Positions 15,841-25,902 of a stretch of DNA of 64,000 bases are shown in pieces; the first letter of the stretch is position 1; every line of letters begins with the position of its first letter. Source of the DNA: Cordilura impudica (taxonomy: Eukaryota; Arthropoda; Insecta; Diptera; Scathophagidae); the NCBI GenBank assembly GCA_963682025.1, contig OY821521.1:114864328-114928327 (forward strand). The letters run 5' to 3'. The position numbers were made by a program, and so were the translations under genes. The notes beneath the pieces are model-generated. The model did no database searches. It was given only the letters and a program-made list of their open reading frames with translations, and was not told the DNA's origin.

Positions 15841-16265
15841 TTGCATAATCACAATTTTTCAGGAGAGCAAAAAACTGTTTCTTTGGTCAATGTAAAGAGT
15901 AAGAACTAATCTTTCTTCAACAATATTATTTAAAAATGACACCGAAGTTATATATATGTTTTTTTTTAATTCCTATTATTTGTGCAGATATAACAGGTAG
16001 CACTTTTTACAATTTAAATTTGATAAAATTATATTTTCAAATAAGCAAATAGCACTTTTTATACAAAAATACAAGAATGCTGTATTGTATACTATTGAAT
16101 GATTTTTATTTAAATTTCATGCTTTTTATTCAAGTTAATGGGATTTTAATGTAAAACATTATTGGAAAGTAATATAATAACAATATTAACACATATAAAA
16201 ATGTTAGAAGTCATAGAATTTAAACTAAAAGGTACCTATTAATATAAATAACAATCATTTTACGA

Positions 16266-18212
16266 TTAGTCTTTCTTCGCCTGTTTTAAGTTGTCATAAA
16301 AATAATGATATTCTCGCGGAATAACAAGTTTTAATGCTTGCAAATGCTTCCATTTGCTTGGCTGGATAGGACGTGGAGCAGATAGTAAGGGTTTTGGTTC
16401 GTTATAACCTTCGTATGTTTTGATTGTGGTTGGAAGGTTCATGTATTCTTCATCGAAACTGAGTTTATATTTAATGTCGCCACTTGGTAGATTTATAAGA
16501 GATTTTATTTGTGATACGGTGGGATCATTCTTATTTCGCCCGGGTCTAATAGTTGTAAAACGAATAAGTTTTACATCGGTATAGTTTTTAAAGAAATTAT
16601 AGTCCAGATATAGAGCATCAAAGGGCATATTTATTATTTTGTTATCTATTTTGACGGTCTTTCTAGCTTCTTTTTTTATTCTTACATAGTCATTTGGCAA
16701 GTATATTTTCTGCTTTTTTAACTTCACCTCAATCTTAGCGTGTGCACTGTCGCACTCCATTTGAATGTGCCCCTTCTCTAAGTACTTCTGTTCAATTATC
16801 TTACTATTTTCGATAGCAAAAATGGACAATGCGTTTGATAAATAGTGGTTACGATTCTGATAGCCACAACCATCGGAATATATTATGATCGGTAAGGTGT
16901 CTGATAAACAATGGGTTTTTAAGTGATATATTATACATGAAATAAACGTCGACGCGGATAGATCTCCATTAGTTTCGTTCCACCAGTAATTTGTACATTG
17001 GTGTGTTGCGAGATTATAAATTGCGAAGTTGTGTACTTGAAGACGCTGTTTATAATAAATAGCGGATGCGTTTATATCGGGACAAAGTTTTACAGCTTGT
17101 GCATCCATCGTAAACACGTAACATCGTCCTTCTTGAGCTGCGAGTTTGTCCCGTTGCTTTTCTTATTGAGCACGTTCTTTTTTAAATATATGGGTGTTAT
17201 ATTCATCCACTGCAACTTGTTTGGCTTTAAATCCAACACACGTATCACATTCATCTTTATGAGGCATATATAGAGCCAAATTTTGTTCTACAAAAACATG
17301 TTTAAACGTAGAAATTGACACCGGACGAACTTGATTATCCAAACATTTAGATTTATAATCCGTATATATATCGGCTTTAGTTTTGAATGTTGTTGCGATA
17401 TATACCTTACTACTGTCTTTGCGGCAATAATGACTTTCCATTTTATCTAGGTTTTTGAAATATTCTCCTAAGTATATTCTACAACCAGCATTTTTAGAAT
17501 GAACTGTGTGCCGTTCATTTTGTTTGGCATGAGGAGAAGAAACTGGTTTGTCATTGACCAACCAACGTCGTAGTATTCATCTATTTATAGAAAGTGTTGA
17601 AAGAAACATAGATCTACACACTTGAAGCGATTCATGATTGTAAGGAAGTTTATATACAAAGGTTTTCTGTTTTTTAGAATTTTCCACTATGGTCCTTTTT
17701 GTAGGTATCTGTGATATTTAGGCCTTTAAAAACACTCGCTTAGCTTCCCAAGACATGTTCCACAACATTTTGAAAATATTGTTTCTGGTCAATTCATCAA
17801 ATTTTTGGCAGTACATTACCTTCCTTTTTATACAAATTGCCGATAAACACGTTGGTCCAATTTGTCTTGCCGCTTTTGGCCATTTTGTTTGACAACTTTA
17901 TCTACCGTCGAAAATCCCAAATATTGTTGACGCTTCATCCTCTTTATCATATTTTCCTTTAGAATTTCTGCAAAGTAATGGGCTCGTTTTTTTTCTACGG
18001 CAAGCGACTACATTGTTGTTGATTTGTTTATTCTCGGAATCTGGATAAAATTATTGTTTACAATTATAATTGTCACGGATTTTAAACAACAAACCTGATA
18101 TGAGATCGTGCCCAACATCGTCTTCGTCGGATGAATCATAATCAATTGCAATACGTTCTAGGGAATTACAATACACGGCTTTATGCTGCTCACTTTTTGA
18201 ATAAATATTCAT
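16266..18212 (-). pseudogene. Transposase-like protein (RNase H-like fold, DUF7869-type), broken
   Basis: The minus-strand gene fills the TIR element. The probable start is ATG at 18212-18210 (MNIYSKSEQHKAV, then an acidic stretch). An intron with GT...AG borders fits 18041-18094. Next come segments like IFKMLWNMSWEAKRVF and SMFLSTLS, then RRWLVNDKPVSSPHA, ESHYC, and a Cys pair in KDECDTCVGFK. The core has FTMDAQAVKLCP, IIYSDGCGYQNRN and EKGHIQMECDSAHAKIE, which look like the acidic residues of an RNase H-like transposase. From memory this matches a large insect family usually annotated as uncharacterised. It is broken by an in-frame TAA at about 17163, by frameshifts near 17930 and by stops near 17720 and 17580. 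The function is inferred. Confidence 0.7.
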
Positions 18213-18461
18213 TTCAATCATAACAAATTTCAGTATAATAATAACAAAAAATTATTTTTTTATGCAAATAGCACTTTTTATATGCACAAATTAACGTATT
18301 GCAGATTGCACAATCACAAATTTTACAATAAAATGATTGCAGAAATAATTTTTCACTTTAAAATAAATATAATACATGACAACTAAATCAGCGAACACAT
18401 TGCCATCAAAAACTCATTTTCGACAAAAGTGCAAATAGCACGTTTTGAAAAATCGCCCTCG

Positions 18462-18894
18462 ATATATATATTTTTTTTACAAGGGGAGACCTCCCATCGT
18501 TCCTTATCATTATTACTCCTTTCTTTTTTACGGAGGGGGCCTCCCATCTTATCATATTGTTTTTTTTTTATACTTATATATATATATTTTTTTTTCAACC
18601 ATTTTTCTCTTTTTTTTACATATGTGGGGAGTCTTCTCTTTTAATTTTTTTTTCCTAGGTGAGGACAACTCCCATCTTTTCTCATTATTATTATTATATA
18701 CTTTTTTTTCTTTTTTTTTCAAACATTTTTAGTTTTAAAACGTGAGATCTCCCATCCTTTCTCATTATTATTATATATATTTTTTTTTTTTTTTACATGG
18801 GGAGATCTCCCATTTTTTCTTATTATTATTTCTTTTTTCTTTTCTTTTTAATATCTTTTCTTATATATATTTTTTTTTAAATATATTTTCTCCT
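18462..18894. repeat. Minisatellite with GGGGAGATCTCCC palindromes, last segment
   Basis: Six or so units of about 40-90 bp, each with a palindromic core (GGGGAGACCTCCC, GGGGGCCTCCC, GTGAGATCTCCC, GGGGAGATCTCCC) followed by ATCTTTTCTTATTATTATTA-like and long T spacers. It continues the array seen at 12286-12709 and 15711-15813. It lies next to G+C-rich sequence at 18895 that resembles the C-terminal tail of a gypsy polyprotein, so the array could be that element's 3' non-coding region. Confidence 0.7.
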
Positions 18895-19020
18895 CCATTA
18901 GTGGGTCCACTGCATCTGGAAAGTACCCCGCCGGCCTCGTCGGCCCAACCGCAGGAGTGCGGCGACCATCCAGACGACTCCAAACTCTCGTTATCTCCAA
19001 CCTATGCTAAAAGAAAAATG
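18895..19020 (-). pseudogene. Possible C-terminal tail of gypsy polyprotein
   Basis: A short G+C-rich island. Read on the minus strand it gives an uninterrupted stretch around SGWSPHSCGWADEAGG, then reaches the T-rich minisatellite. Gly/Ser/Pro-rich tails like this end some gypsy polyproteins. It lies left of the gypsy RT/RNase H on the same strand, with integrase missing between them. This is a weak assignment by composition and position. Confidence 0.25.
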
Positions 19021-19705
19021 TCATAGGGGAAAAAAAACCAATACTCAGCTAATACTATACCAATACGCATTTACACCTTTAACAGAAAAACAACTCAAAT
19101 CACTGTATTTTAATGAATGGTTACTTTTGCTCTAATAAATAACAACCACAACCACATTCAATAAACTAACTATCAACTATTACCTTCACAAAGTTGCGAC
19201 TTGCTTCGGATACAGATCCGCACGAAAAAGCACTTTTGCCCAACAGCAGAGCTGTTCATATTTCTACAGCAATAAAACACCAGCAAGCCGATCCATCGGT
19301 GGTCCGACCGAAACCATATCTAAACCTCCTTGTATACACATGTCCAACCTTAAATTTTCAAAAAACTTCAAAATAACTAACAACAAATTAAGGCACGTGT
19401 CCTTCCTAAGCACTGCCACCATCCTTCTCCAGAGTAGAACGGTTTCCTGCTGCATTCCGCAAACCGAAAACGGGCCACTGTGAGGCTATTCTCGGCAAAA
19501 ATCCTCCCCACAGTGTATGCCGCGAATTTTGCGAGACTCGCTTCTGACTCCCCATACCAGATTCAATCCGTTGAACCATTCTCAACCACTGAGGTGTGCC
19601 CGCTACACATGGCATCACCCTCCATAAAAAAAACTGAGGCTTCCTGGTGGGAGCCACTTGTCGGCAGGCTACGCGTAAACCCCCAACCTTCCCCTCACTA
19701 CTAAA
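19021..19705. other. Unassigned sequence between gypsy RNase H and the G+C-rich island
   Basis: The minus-strand frame of the gypsy RNase H continues here to 19406 as an open but unconserved translation, and I cannot see integrase motifs. 19021-19200 is A+T-rich and featureless. The rest is of mixed composition. The loss of the remaining RNase H and of the integrase suggests a deletion or rearrangement with breakpoint near 19705. Confidence 0.35.
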
Positions 19706-20074
19706 ATTTTTCACCGCCCATACGATTGCCAGAAACTCCGTCTCTATCGTGGAGTATCGAGTTTCTGCCCCATTCCACGCACTGCTTGCAAACGCAATGG
19801 GACGATCACCCCCGCCACTATCCTGGGAAAGAACCGCTCCTATCTCTCCACTGCTAGCATCCATGGTCAATACGAAAGGTTTTGAAAAATTGGGGTATGC
19901 CAACACTGGAGGCGACATTATCGCCTTTTTAAGCTCCTCGAAGGCACGCTGGCAGCCTGGTGTCCAATTGAACGCATGATCCTTTCGAAGCAATTTATTT
20001 ATTGGCAAGGCAATGTTGGCCGTCCCGGAAATGAACTTACGGTAATAATTTACCAGTCCTAAAAACGATTGCAC
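19706..20074 (-). pseudogene. Gypsy 1 connection and partial RNase H
   Basis: Starts with the tether FLGLVNYYRKFISGTANIA, followed by RAFEELKKAIMSPPVLAYP and RNase H motifs TMDASSGEIGAVLSQ (first aspartate), PIAFASSAWNGAETRYS and IETEFLAIVWAVKNF (the glutamate). After AVKNF, at about 19706, similarity to gypsy is lost although the frame stays open to 19406. The second half of RNase H, the integrase and the 3' LTR are missing. Frameshifted against the RT. Confidence 0.85.
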
Positions 20075-20817
20075 TTCCCTTTTTTCCTTGGTGGCGGAAA
20101 ATCCTTAACGCATTTCACCTTTTCTGGGTCGGGAAGCGCTCCATTCTCCGAACAATTATGGCCCAAATACACTATTTCCCGCCTAAGGAAGTTACATTTC
20201 TCCGTTTTTGCCTTCAAATTATTTTCCTTCAACTGCTGCAACACTTTACATAGCCTTGAGTCGTGTTCGGCCAGACTCCCTCCATATAAGACAATATCGT
20301 CCAAATATACAAAACATTCAATGCCCTGAAGACCTGTTAGCACATGATTCATTAATCTTTGGAAGGTTGCCGGTGCGCCTGTTAATCCGAATGGCATCCT
20401 ATTAAATTCAAAGTGACCCAATGCCGTACAGAATGCTGTTTTTTCCTTGTCTTGTTTATTAATTTCCACCTGATGATAACCACTGGCCAAATCCAACGTG
20501 GAAAGATATCTACTGCTGCCCAACTGGTCCAAAATTTCATCCATCCTTGGAATGGGGAATACCTGCTTCAGCGTTGCCTCATTCAGTTTACGAAAGTCTA
20601 CCACCAGTCGCCTGCTCTTGGTCCCTGCCTTCGACGACTTCTTTGGAACCAATAGTAATGGCGAATTCCACGGTGACACGCTATGTGAAATTATGCCATC
20701 GTCCTGGAGCTTCTGGACCTGCCAATTAATTTTCTCACGATGAATCTGAGGTAACCTGTACTGCTTCTGATTAATCGGCAGCTGTCCAGGCTGCACGGGA
20801 ATTTTATGCTTTATCAT
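20059..20817 (-). pseudogene. Gypsy 1 reverse transcriptase
   Basis: Classical Ty3/gypsy RT: YRLPQIHREKINWQVQKL, WNSPLLLVPKK, RRLVVDFRKLNEAT, STLDLASGYHQVEI with the motif A aspartate, FNRMPFGLTGAPATFQRLM, and the catalytic FVYLDDIVLYG. It makes element cDNA in cytoplasmic particles. The open frame is well kept for 253 codons but shifts near 20070, where the connection domain and RNase H continue in another frame. The first residue is only the point where the BEL insertion cuts the protein, and upstream pol continues at 30414. Confidence 0.93.
20813..20817. repeat. Target-site duplication left of BEL/Pao provirus
   Basis: ATCAT, matching ACCAT at 30414-30418 with one mismatch. A 5-bp duplication is usual for BEL/Pao integrases. 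Removing one copy restores the gypsy 1 reading frame across the insertion, which supports the boundary. Confidence 0.7.
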
Positions 20818-21485
20818 TGTTAATTCCTTATGATTCGTTTAAGATAACGAATCTTCAATGGAATTAAATGAAAGTTTGGGTTTTGTTCAGCAACAATATT
20901 TTCCCACCGTTTGGTCAGCAAAGAATTCATACGTCAACACAATTAAACACGAGCAAAAATATTTATACTAAATATTTTTGGTTTGTTTAAATATTTTTAA
21001 ATATTTTACTACACGTGCGATTCAAATTGCCAGCCAGACAGTATGAAATTCTTTGCTTGCATTAGCTAGCGGAATATATGCATTGACTGGCTATGGGAGA
21101 ATAATTTGTTGCTGCATAAACAATTCTCGGTTTTAGTTTTAATTTTAACTTTTATTGTTTCTCTTTGTTTATTTAATTTTAATTTTAATTATTTCTCTTT
21201 TGTTCATGTATTTTTAATTTTAATTGTTTCTCTCTTATTTTTAAGTGTTCTTTATAGTAAGCTTTCTATATATATGAAATTAATAAAAATTTTCATTCTT
21301 GATTTTCAATAATTGACGATAGTTGCAATCTTTAGTTCTCTTGGTGTACTACCCTAAGAAATATTTACTTACTTATCCTTGTGCAAGTCTTGGATAAATA
21401 AAAACCTAATTTCCATATCTTGGTGTACCACCAAGACAAATCACATTTTTAACTTGAGTGACGCAAACAAGCCTTCACTCTAACA
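20818..21485 (+). repeat. BEL/Pao 5' LTR (668 bp)
   Basis: Starts TGTTAATTCC and ends CTCTAACA. It is nearly identical to the 3' LTR along shared parts, including the AT-rich TTTTAATTTTAATT blocks and the two TTGGTGTACYACC motifs. It lacks a segment of roughly 90 bp that the 3' LTR carries after its TTGGTTTGTTTA. Confidence 0.93.
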
Positions 21486-21487
21486 TT

Positions 21488-21501
21488 TGGCGATCGTGAC
21501 A
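21488..21501 (+). promoter_or_regulatory. BEL/Pao primer-binding site
   Basis: TGGCGATCGTGACA lies two bases after the 5' LTR. It resembles the TGGCGACCGTGACA site of fly elements primed by tRNA-Arg, so minus-strand DNA synthesis was probably primed by tRNA-Arg (inference from family knowledge). Confidence 0.8.
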
Positions 21502-21652
21502 TGACTTGCAATTTTAGCATAGTCCACCAGCGTTCAATCACCAGCTACCAGCGCCCAGCCGCAATCACCAAGCTTTGAACCGATAGCCACCAGCTCCCAG
21601 CCACAATCACCAAGCTTTCAAACGAAACCTACCGGCGACCACCACAATCGTT

Positions 21653-23124
21653 ATGGAAAACGCAACGCTGCTCCTCCGTCAGCTGAAGGAAATTGGCGAT
21701 AATATCGCCAGTATCATATGAAATTTTACAAAGGACCCCATTAGCTGCAAAACCCCAACCTACTACCAGGAACGAATTACCAGGCTCAAGGCAGCGTGGG
21801 CAGAGTTTGATGAGGCCGACAACAAGTTACGGAGTTTAAAGGATGTAGAAACGTCCGATGAATATTTCGCCACCAACTACTATGATAAAATTCAGACCAT
21901 GTCATCAAAATACATAACTCTCATGGAACGTGAGCTTGACAACCAAGGCCAAGGATCATACATCCAGCATTTATCAAAACCCACAACCATGAAAAGAGAT
22001 CCACCACAAGCTGGTGCAGCTGGTGGTCACAGTGGACTCATCAGCCGGACTATTGGAAAAATGGCAGCTTTAACTCGACAGTTCGAAGGTCTGCAACTGG
22101 AAATTGAACAAGAAAAATCTTATTATGAGATTAAGAAGGCAGCTATTATGCATCTATGGTAACAATTAGAACAACTTAATGACGAACTACTGAACAAATA
22201 CCCTGATCCAAACCTAGCTGGTTATGACTCAATGCAATATGTTCATCTCGAGAAGGAAGCTCAGTCAGCAATCATCCAGCTAACGAGTGCTAATAGACAC
22301 CCCCATTCCTCAACTCCGGAAAGTATAGTGAGACAAACTTCATTACCACTACCTACTATCGCTATTCCCAAATTTGATTGCGATTATATGAAGTGTACTT
22401 ATTTCTCTGACCTCTTTATCAGAATCGTTCATGACCAACAGATGTCCGATGCTCACAAGATGTGGTATTTAAAGACCAACATCATTGCCGAAGCAGCAAA
22501 TCTCATTAACCATCTCACTCTCACCGAAGAAAATTACCAAGCGGCATGGCAATTGCTGCAAGATCGCTCGATCAGCCATCTGGCGCATGCACCTTAAATG
22601 CCATCAAGCGATTGCACGATACAAAAAGGGAGTGCTTGGCAGCTCTCTCCAACATGGGTCTCCAGACTACGTCATGGGATCCACTTCTAATACACATCTT
22701 AATTAAAAAGGTCGACAAAACAGTTCATACACAATATGAACAATCAATCCCAAATCCAAAGGAGTTACAAACAATCAACCATTTCCTAACATTCCTCGAG
22801 AACTACTTCCACACTCTTGAAGCAATGGGATATAAAGAGAGAACTTCGGTCAACAACACCAAAACTTGTTCACTTACAGCTCAAACTCATCAGAATATTC
22901 GTCAATGCATCAGCTGCAGAACAGAATTTCACCCACTATATCGCTGCAAAGAGTTTATATCGCTTAACCCAAGACACCGACTTAACATTGCTCAAAGGCA
23001 AAGGTTATGTGTAAATTGCTTCAACATCAATCATTCTACCAAACAATGTACAACTTTAAGCCGCTGTCAAAAATGCGGGAAAAAGCACCACACGCTGGTG
23101 GTGCCAACCTTCAACATGGCCTAA
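21653..23124 (+). pseudogene. BEL/Pao gag (capsid and nucleocapsid), broken
   Basis: The ATG at 21653 starts MENATLLLRQLKEIG. An in-frame TGA follows at 21719, another stop at 22160 and another at 22595, all in one frame. The reading then continues shifted from about 22575 to 23124. The central part (LPTIAIPKFDCDY, MWYLKTNI, AWQLLQDR) is the capsid-like DUF1759 region of BEL gag. The 3' part has Cys/His knuckles (CISCRTEFHPLYRC, CVNCFNINHSTKQC, CQKCGKKHH), which bind element RNA. A heptad-like charged segment (LTRQFEGLQLEIEQEKSYY) is probably coiled coil. Function in particle assembly is known for the family. Confidence 0.88.
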
Positions 23125-23244
23125 AACTCAGTCCAAAGAACCAGCGACCTCTCTTGTTACCACACTAGCAGTTGAAGTCAGGAGCACGGCATTAAGTTCT
23201 GAAAACCAAAAGCCGTATGTTTTACTCGGAACAGCCTAGTAAAG

Positions 23245-23580
23245 GTGAAGGCAAATGGGTTGGAAACCGAATGCAAAGCTATTCTTGACTACGGATCGCA
23301 AGTCAACCTAATTACAGAAAGATTAGTAGTCAACATTACTCTTCAATCCCGACTCAACAACTTTTCAGCACGTCTAGAGGCATTTGTGTTGCCACAAATA
23401 ATTTCGCCTCAACCTTTTCAGCTTATTCACAACAATATATCATTGGCAGACCCAACGTTCAACCGTCCAGATAAGGTGGACATTCTGTTGGGGGCCGAAT
23501 ATTATCACCACCTACTCGCAATTGGACAAATTAAACTTGCTAGCGACCTTCCAGTATTGCAAAATGCGACCTTCGGCTGA
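23245..23580 (+). pseudogene. BEL/Pao aspartic protease remnant
   Basis: Contains AILDYGSQVNLITERL where BEL proteases have D-S/T-G-S, so the residue after the catalytic aspartate is Tyr, an atypical and probably damaging change. VDILLGAEYYHHLL follows at the usual spacing, and the frame ends at TGA 23578. The protease matures Gag and Pol in the particle. The frame then resumes downstream towards RT with GVLTEEDRMNMAIERFW. Confidence 0.8.
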
Positions 23581-24828
23581 ATAGTATCAGGAAAGGTATC
23601 TGGTCAACATCTATCAGCAGCAATGTGCGGGGTTCTGACTGAAGAAGATAGAATGAATATGGCAATTGAGCGGTTTTGGAAACTTGAGGAGATCGAAGGC
23701 CCACAACCAAAATTGTCCCCCGAAGATGCACAATGTGAAGCCTACTTTAATCAGCACTCCACACGCGACAAAGATGGAAGGTTCGTAGTACGACTTCCAT
23801 TTTGCATGGAGAAATCTGCTTTAGGAGACTCACATAGCATCGCCTTCAATCGATTTCTTTCATTAGAACGTCGCTTATCAAAAGACGCTTCCTTAAAGGA
23901 ACAATACACCCAATTTATGGACGATTTTGAAACATTAGGGCACATGACGAAAATCAACATAGTGAAAGGGTCTAAATACCTTATACCTCACCATTGCTTG
24001 CTACGACCCGAAAGCAGCACCACCAAACTTAGAGTCGTATTTGATGCCTCCTCGAAAACATCATCAGGAAAGTCATTGAACGGTATTTTGCACATCGGAC
24101 CACCACTACTGAATGAACTGTTTACTACTTTGCTGCGATTTCGGCTTCCGCGTTTCATGTTTACTACTGATATAGAAAAATGTTCCGCCAAATAGCTATT
24201 CATCCAAAGGACAGGCAGCACCAGATAATCCTGTGGCGTAAAAATTTCATTGAACCTATCAGCTACTTCACATTAAACACCGTCACATATGGAACCAGAC
24301 CAGCGCCATATCTAGCAATCAGATGTTTGAAGGAAATAAGTCAGAACAACAAGATGAATTATCCCTTAGCAGCCAGTTTTTTAGAGAACAATTTTTTATG
24401 TTGATGACGGGTTAGGTGGAGCCGACAGCTTAAATACAGCTCTGGAAACCTAACGCCAACTGCAAGAAGTCATGGCGCAGCATGGATTTAATTTACGAAA
24501 GTGGTGCGCCAATCATGCACAATTGCTTCGTAATATCCCAGAATGTGATCAAGAAGTCAGCCTCGATTTCTCCACAGAAGAAACTGATTACACAAAAACA
24601 CTAGGACTAGCCTGGTTACCCAAATGTGACCAACTCCAGATCAAGGTCAACATACAACCAATCAAGGCTGTAACCGAAAGAACGGTTACTTCAGATTTGG
24701 CACGCATTTTCGACCCGCTTGGTCTTTTGTCCCCTGTGGTAGTCAGGGCAAAAATGTTTGTCCAGGAGTTGTGGACTTTGAATCTTTCCTGGGATGAAGC
24801 GGTGCCTTCAGAATTTGATTCTCGGTAG
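23581..24828 (+). pseudogene. BEL/Pao reverse transcriptase, frameshifted
   Basis: N-terminal part GVLTEEDRMN, AIERFWKLEEIEG and RFVVRLPFCMEK is the usual BEL lead-in. The palm has HHCLLRPESSTTKLRVVFDASSK and MFTTDIEKC with the motif A aspartate; a frameshift follows at about 24185. The reading FRQIAIHPKDRQHQIILWR comes next, and the catalytic FYVDDGLGG is at about 24397 in a different frame. A stop separates it from QEVMAQHGFNLRKWCAN. FDPLGLLSPVVVRAKMF marks the connection. At least two frameshifts and two stops are present. Confidence 0.9.
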
Positions 24829-25560
24829 CGAAACTTTCGAGATAATCTCAATGACCTCAAAAACTTTCAAGTTCATCGACATATCTACAAAGGCCAGATT
24901 TCCAGCAAAACCCAACTGTATGTCTTTACTGATGCTTCAGAAAAGGCATATGGGGCGGCAATATATATCAAAACACTTCTACCCAATAACACAATAATTG
25001 TATACTTCCTATGTACAAAATCTCGCGTAGCTCCTCTTAAGCAGCAAACGCTTCCAAGACTGGAATTATGTGCTGCACTGTTAGGAGCTAACTTGGCTGT
25101 AAAAGTTAAACATGACTTGGGAATGACTACAATTCCAACATTCTACTGGACTGATTCAACCATAGTGTTAACATGGATAAACTCGAGGTCGTCCTCCTTT
25201 CATACTTTCGTCGCAAACCGAATAGCTTCAATCCAAGAAAGTATGAAACCTGAGCAATTTCGACATGTAAGTTCCAAAGACAATCCAGCAGACATCGTAT
25301 CCAGAGGATTGGACCCACAACACTTAAAGCATACACCGCACTGGGTGTACGGTCCATTCTTCCTTCATGTCAACGAAAAACATTGGCCTTCAACGATTTG
25401 TCTCAGTCCTGACTCAACAATCATAGAAAAGAAACATAATTTACTGGTATCGGTCAGAAGTGAAAATCTATTCAACAATATAAATCACCGAAACTCATTG
25501 AAAACGCTTCAACGAATTGTTGGATATATTCTAAGATTTATTAAAAACGCCAAAACTAAC
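24829..25560 (+). pseudogene. BEL/Pao RNase H
   Basis: Motifs typical of BEL RNase H: VFTDASEKAYGAAIYI (24910s), LPRLELCAALLGANLAVK, FYWTDSTIVLTWINS, and KDNPADIVSRGLDP. It degrades template RNA during cDNA synthesis. The frame is broken by a TAG at about 24826 and the domain is read in another frame until 25093, then in frame to the TAG at 25561. Confidence 0.88.
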
Positions 25561-25902
25561 TAGGAAGAGCGACAAACCCGACCTACTCTTACCCCTTTTG
25601 AGCTTCATGATGCTCTTGTCATAATTGTTCGAACTACACAGCTGTCAAACTTCAAGGTAGACATCCAACAATTGCAAAAGAAAAGGGAACTCAAAGGATC
25701 GAGCCAGATAAAAGGTCTAACACCATTCTTAGATGAAGATAACATTCTAAGAGTCGGAGGTAGATTAGAAGAATCGGCATTGAGCCTTGACGCAAAACAT
25801 CCCATGCTTTTGCCATTTAACGACACGATAAGTAGATTAATTTTTGAGGCAGTCCATAAGGAAAATAAACATTGCGGTCCTGGCGCCCTTCTTGCAAACG
25901 TA
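25561..25902 (+). pseudogene. BEL/Pao integrase, N-terminal zinc-binding part
   Basis: LTPFLDEDNILRVGGRLEES, KHPMLLPFNDTISRLIFEAVH and NKHCGPGALLANV are the conserved start of BEL integrase. It is cut after LLANV by the Penelope-like element. The downstream half begins at 27168 with VRQRFWSNKGKQMAR. The open frame runs on into the Penelope sequence and so looks like one 363-codon fusion protein; that fusion is an accident of insertion. Confidence 0.9.

Larger units (their letters stand above)
15814..18461 (-). mobile_element. TIR DNA transposon with a DUF7869-like transposase gene, 2.65 kb
   Basis: Both ends carry the inverted repeat CGAGGGCGATTTTTC...TGCTATTTGCA; about 30 of 32 bases match. 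On the A+T side the palindrome extends to TATATCGAGGGCG/CGCCCTCGATATA, so the true ends and the target duplication (perhaps TA or ATAT) cannot be fixed. The element splits the palindromic minisatellite. Inside lies one minus-strand gene covering most of its length. GCAAATAGCAC-like motifs recur near both ends and are candidate transposase-binding sites. I could not assign it to a named superfamily. Confidence 0.8.

Noticed and set aside
20069..20743. Several plus-strand ORFs over gypsy 1 RT
   Set aside because: Shadows of the minus-strand RT, which has all catalytic motifs.
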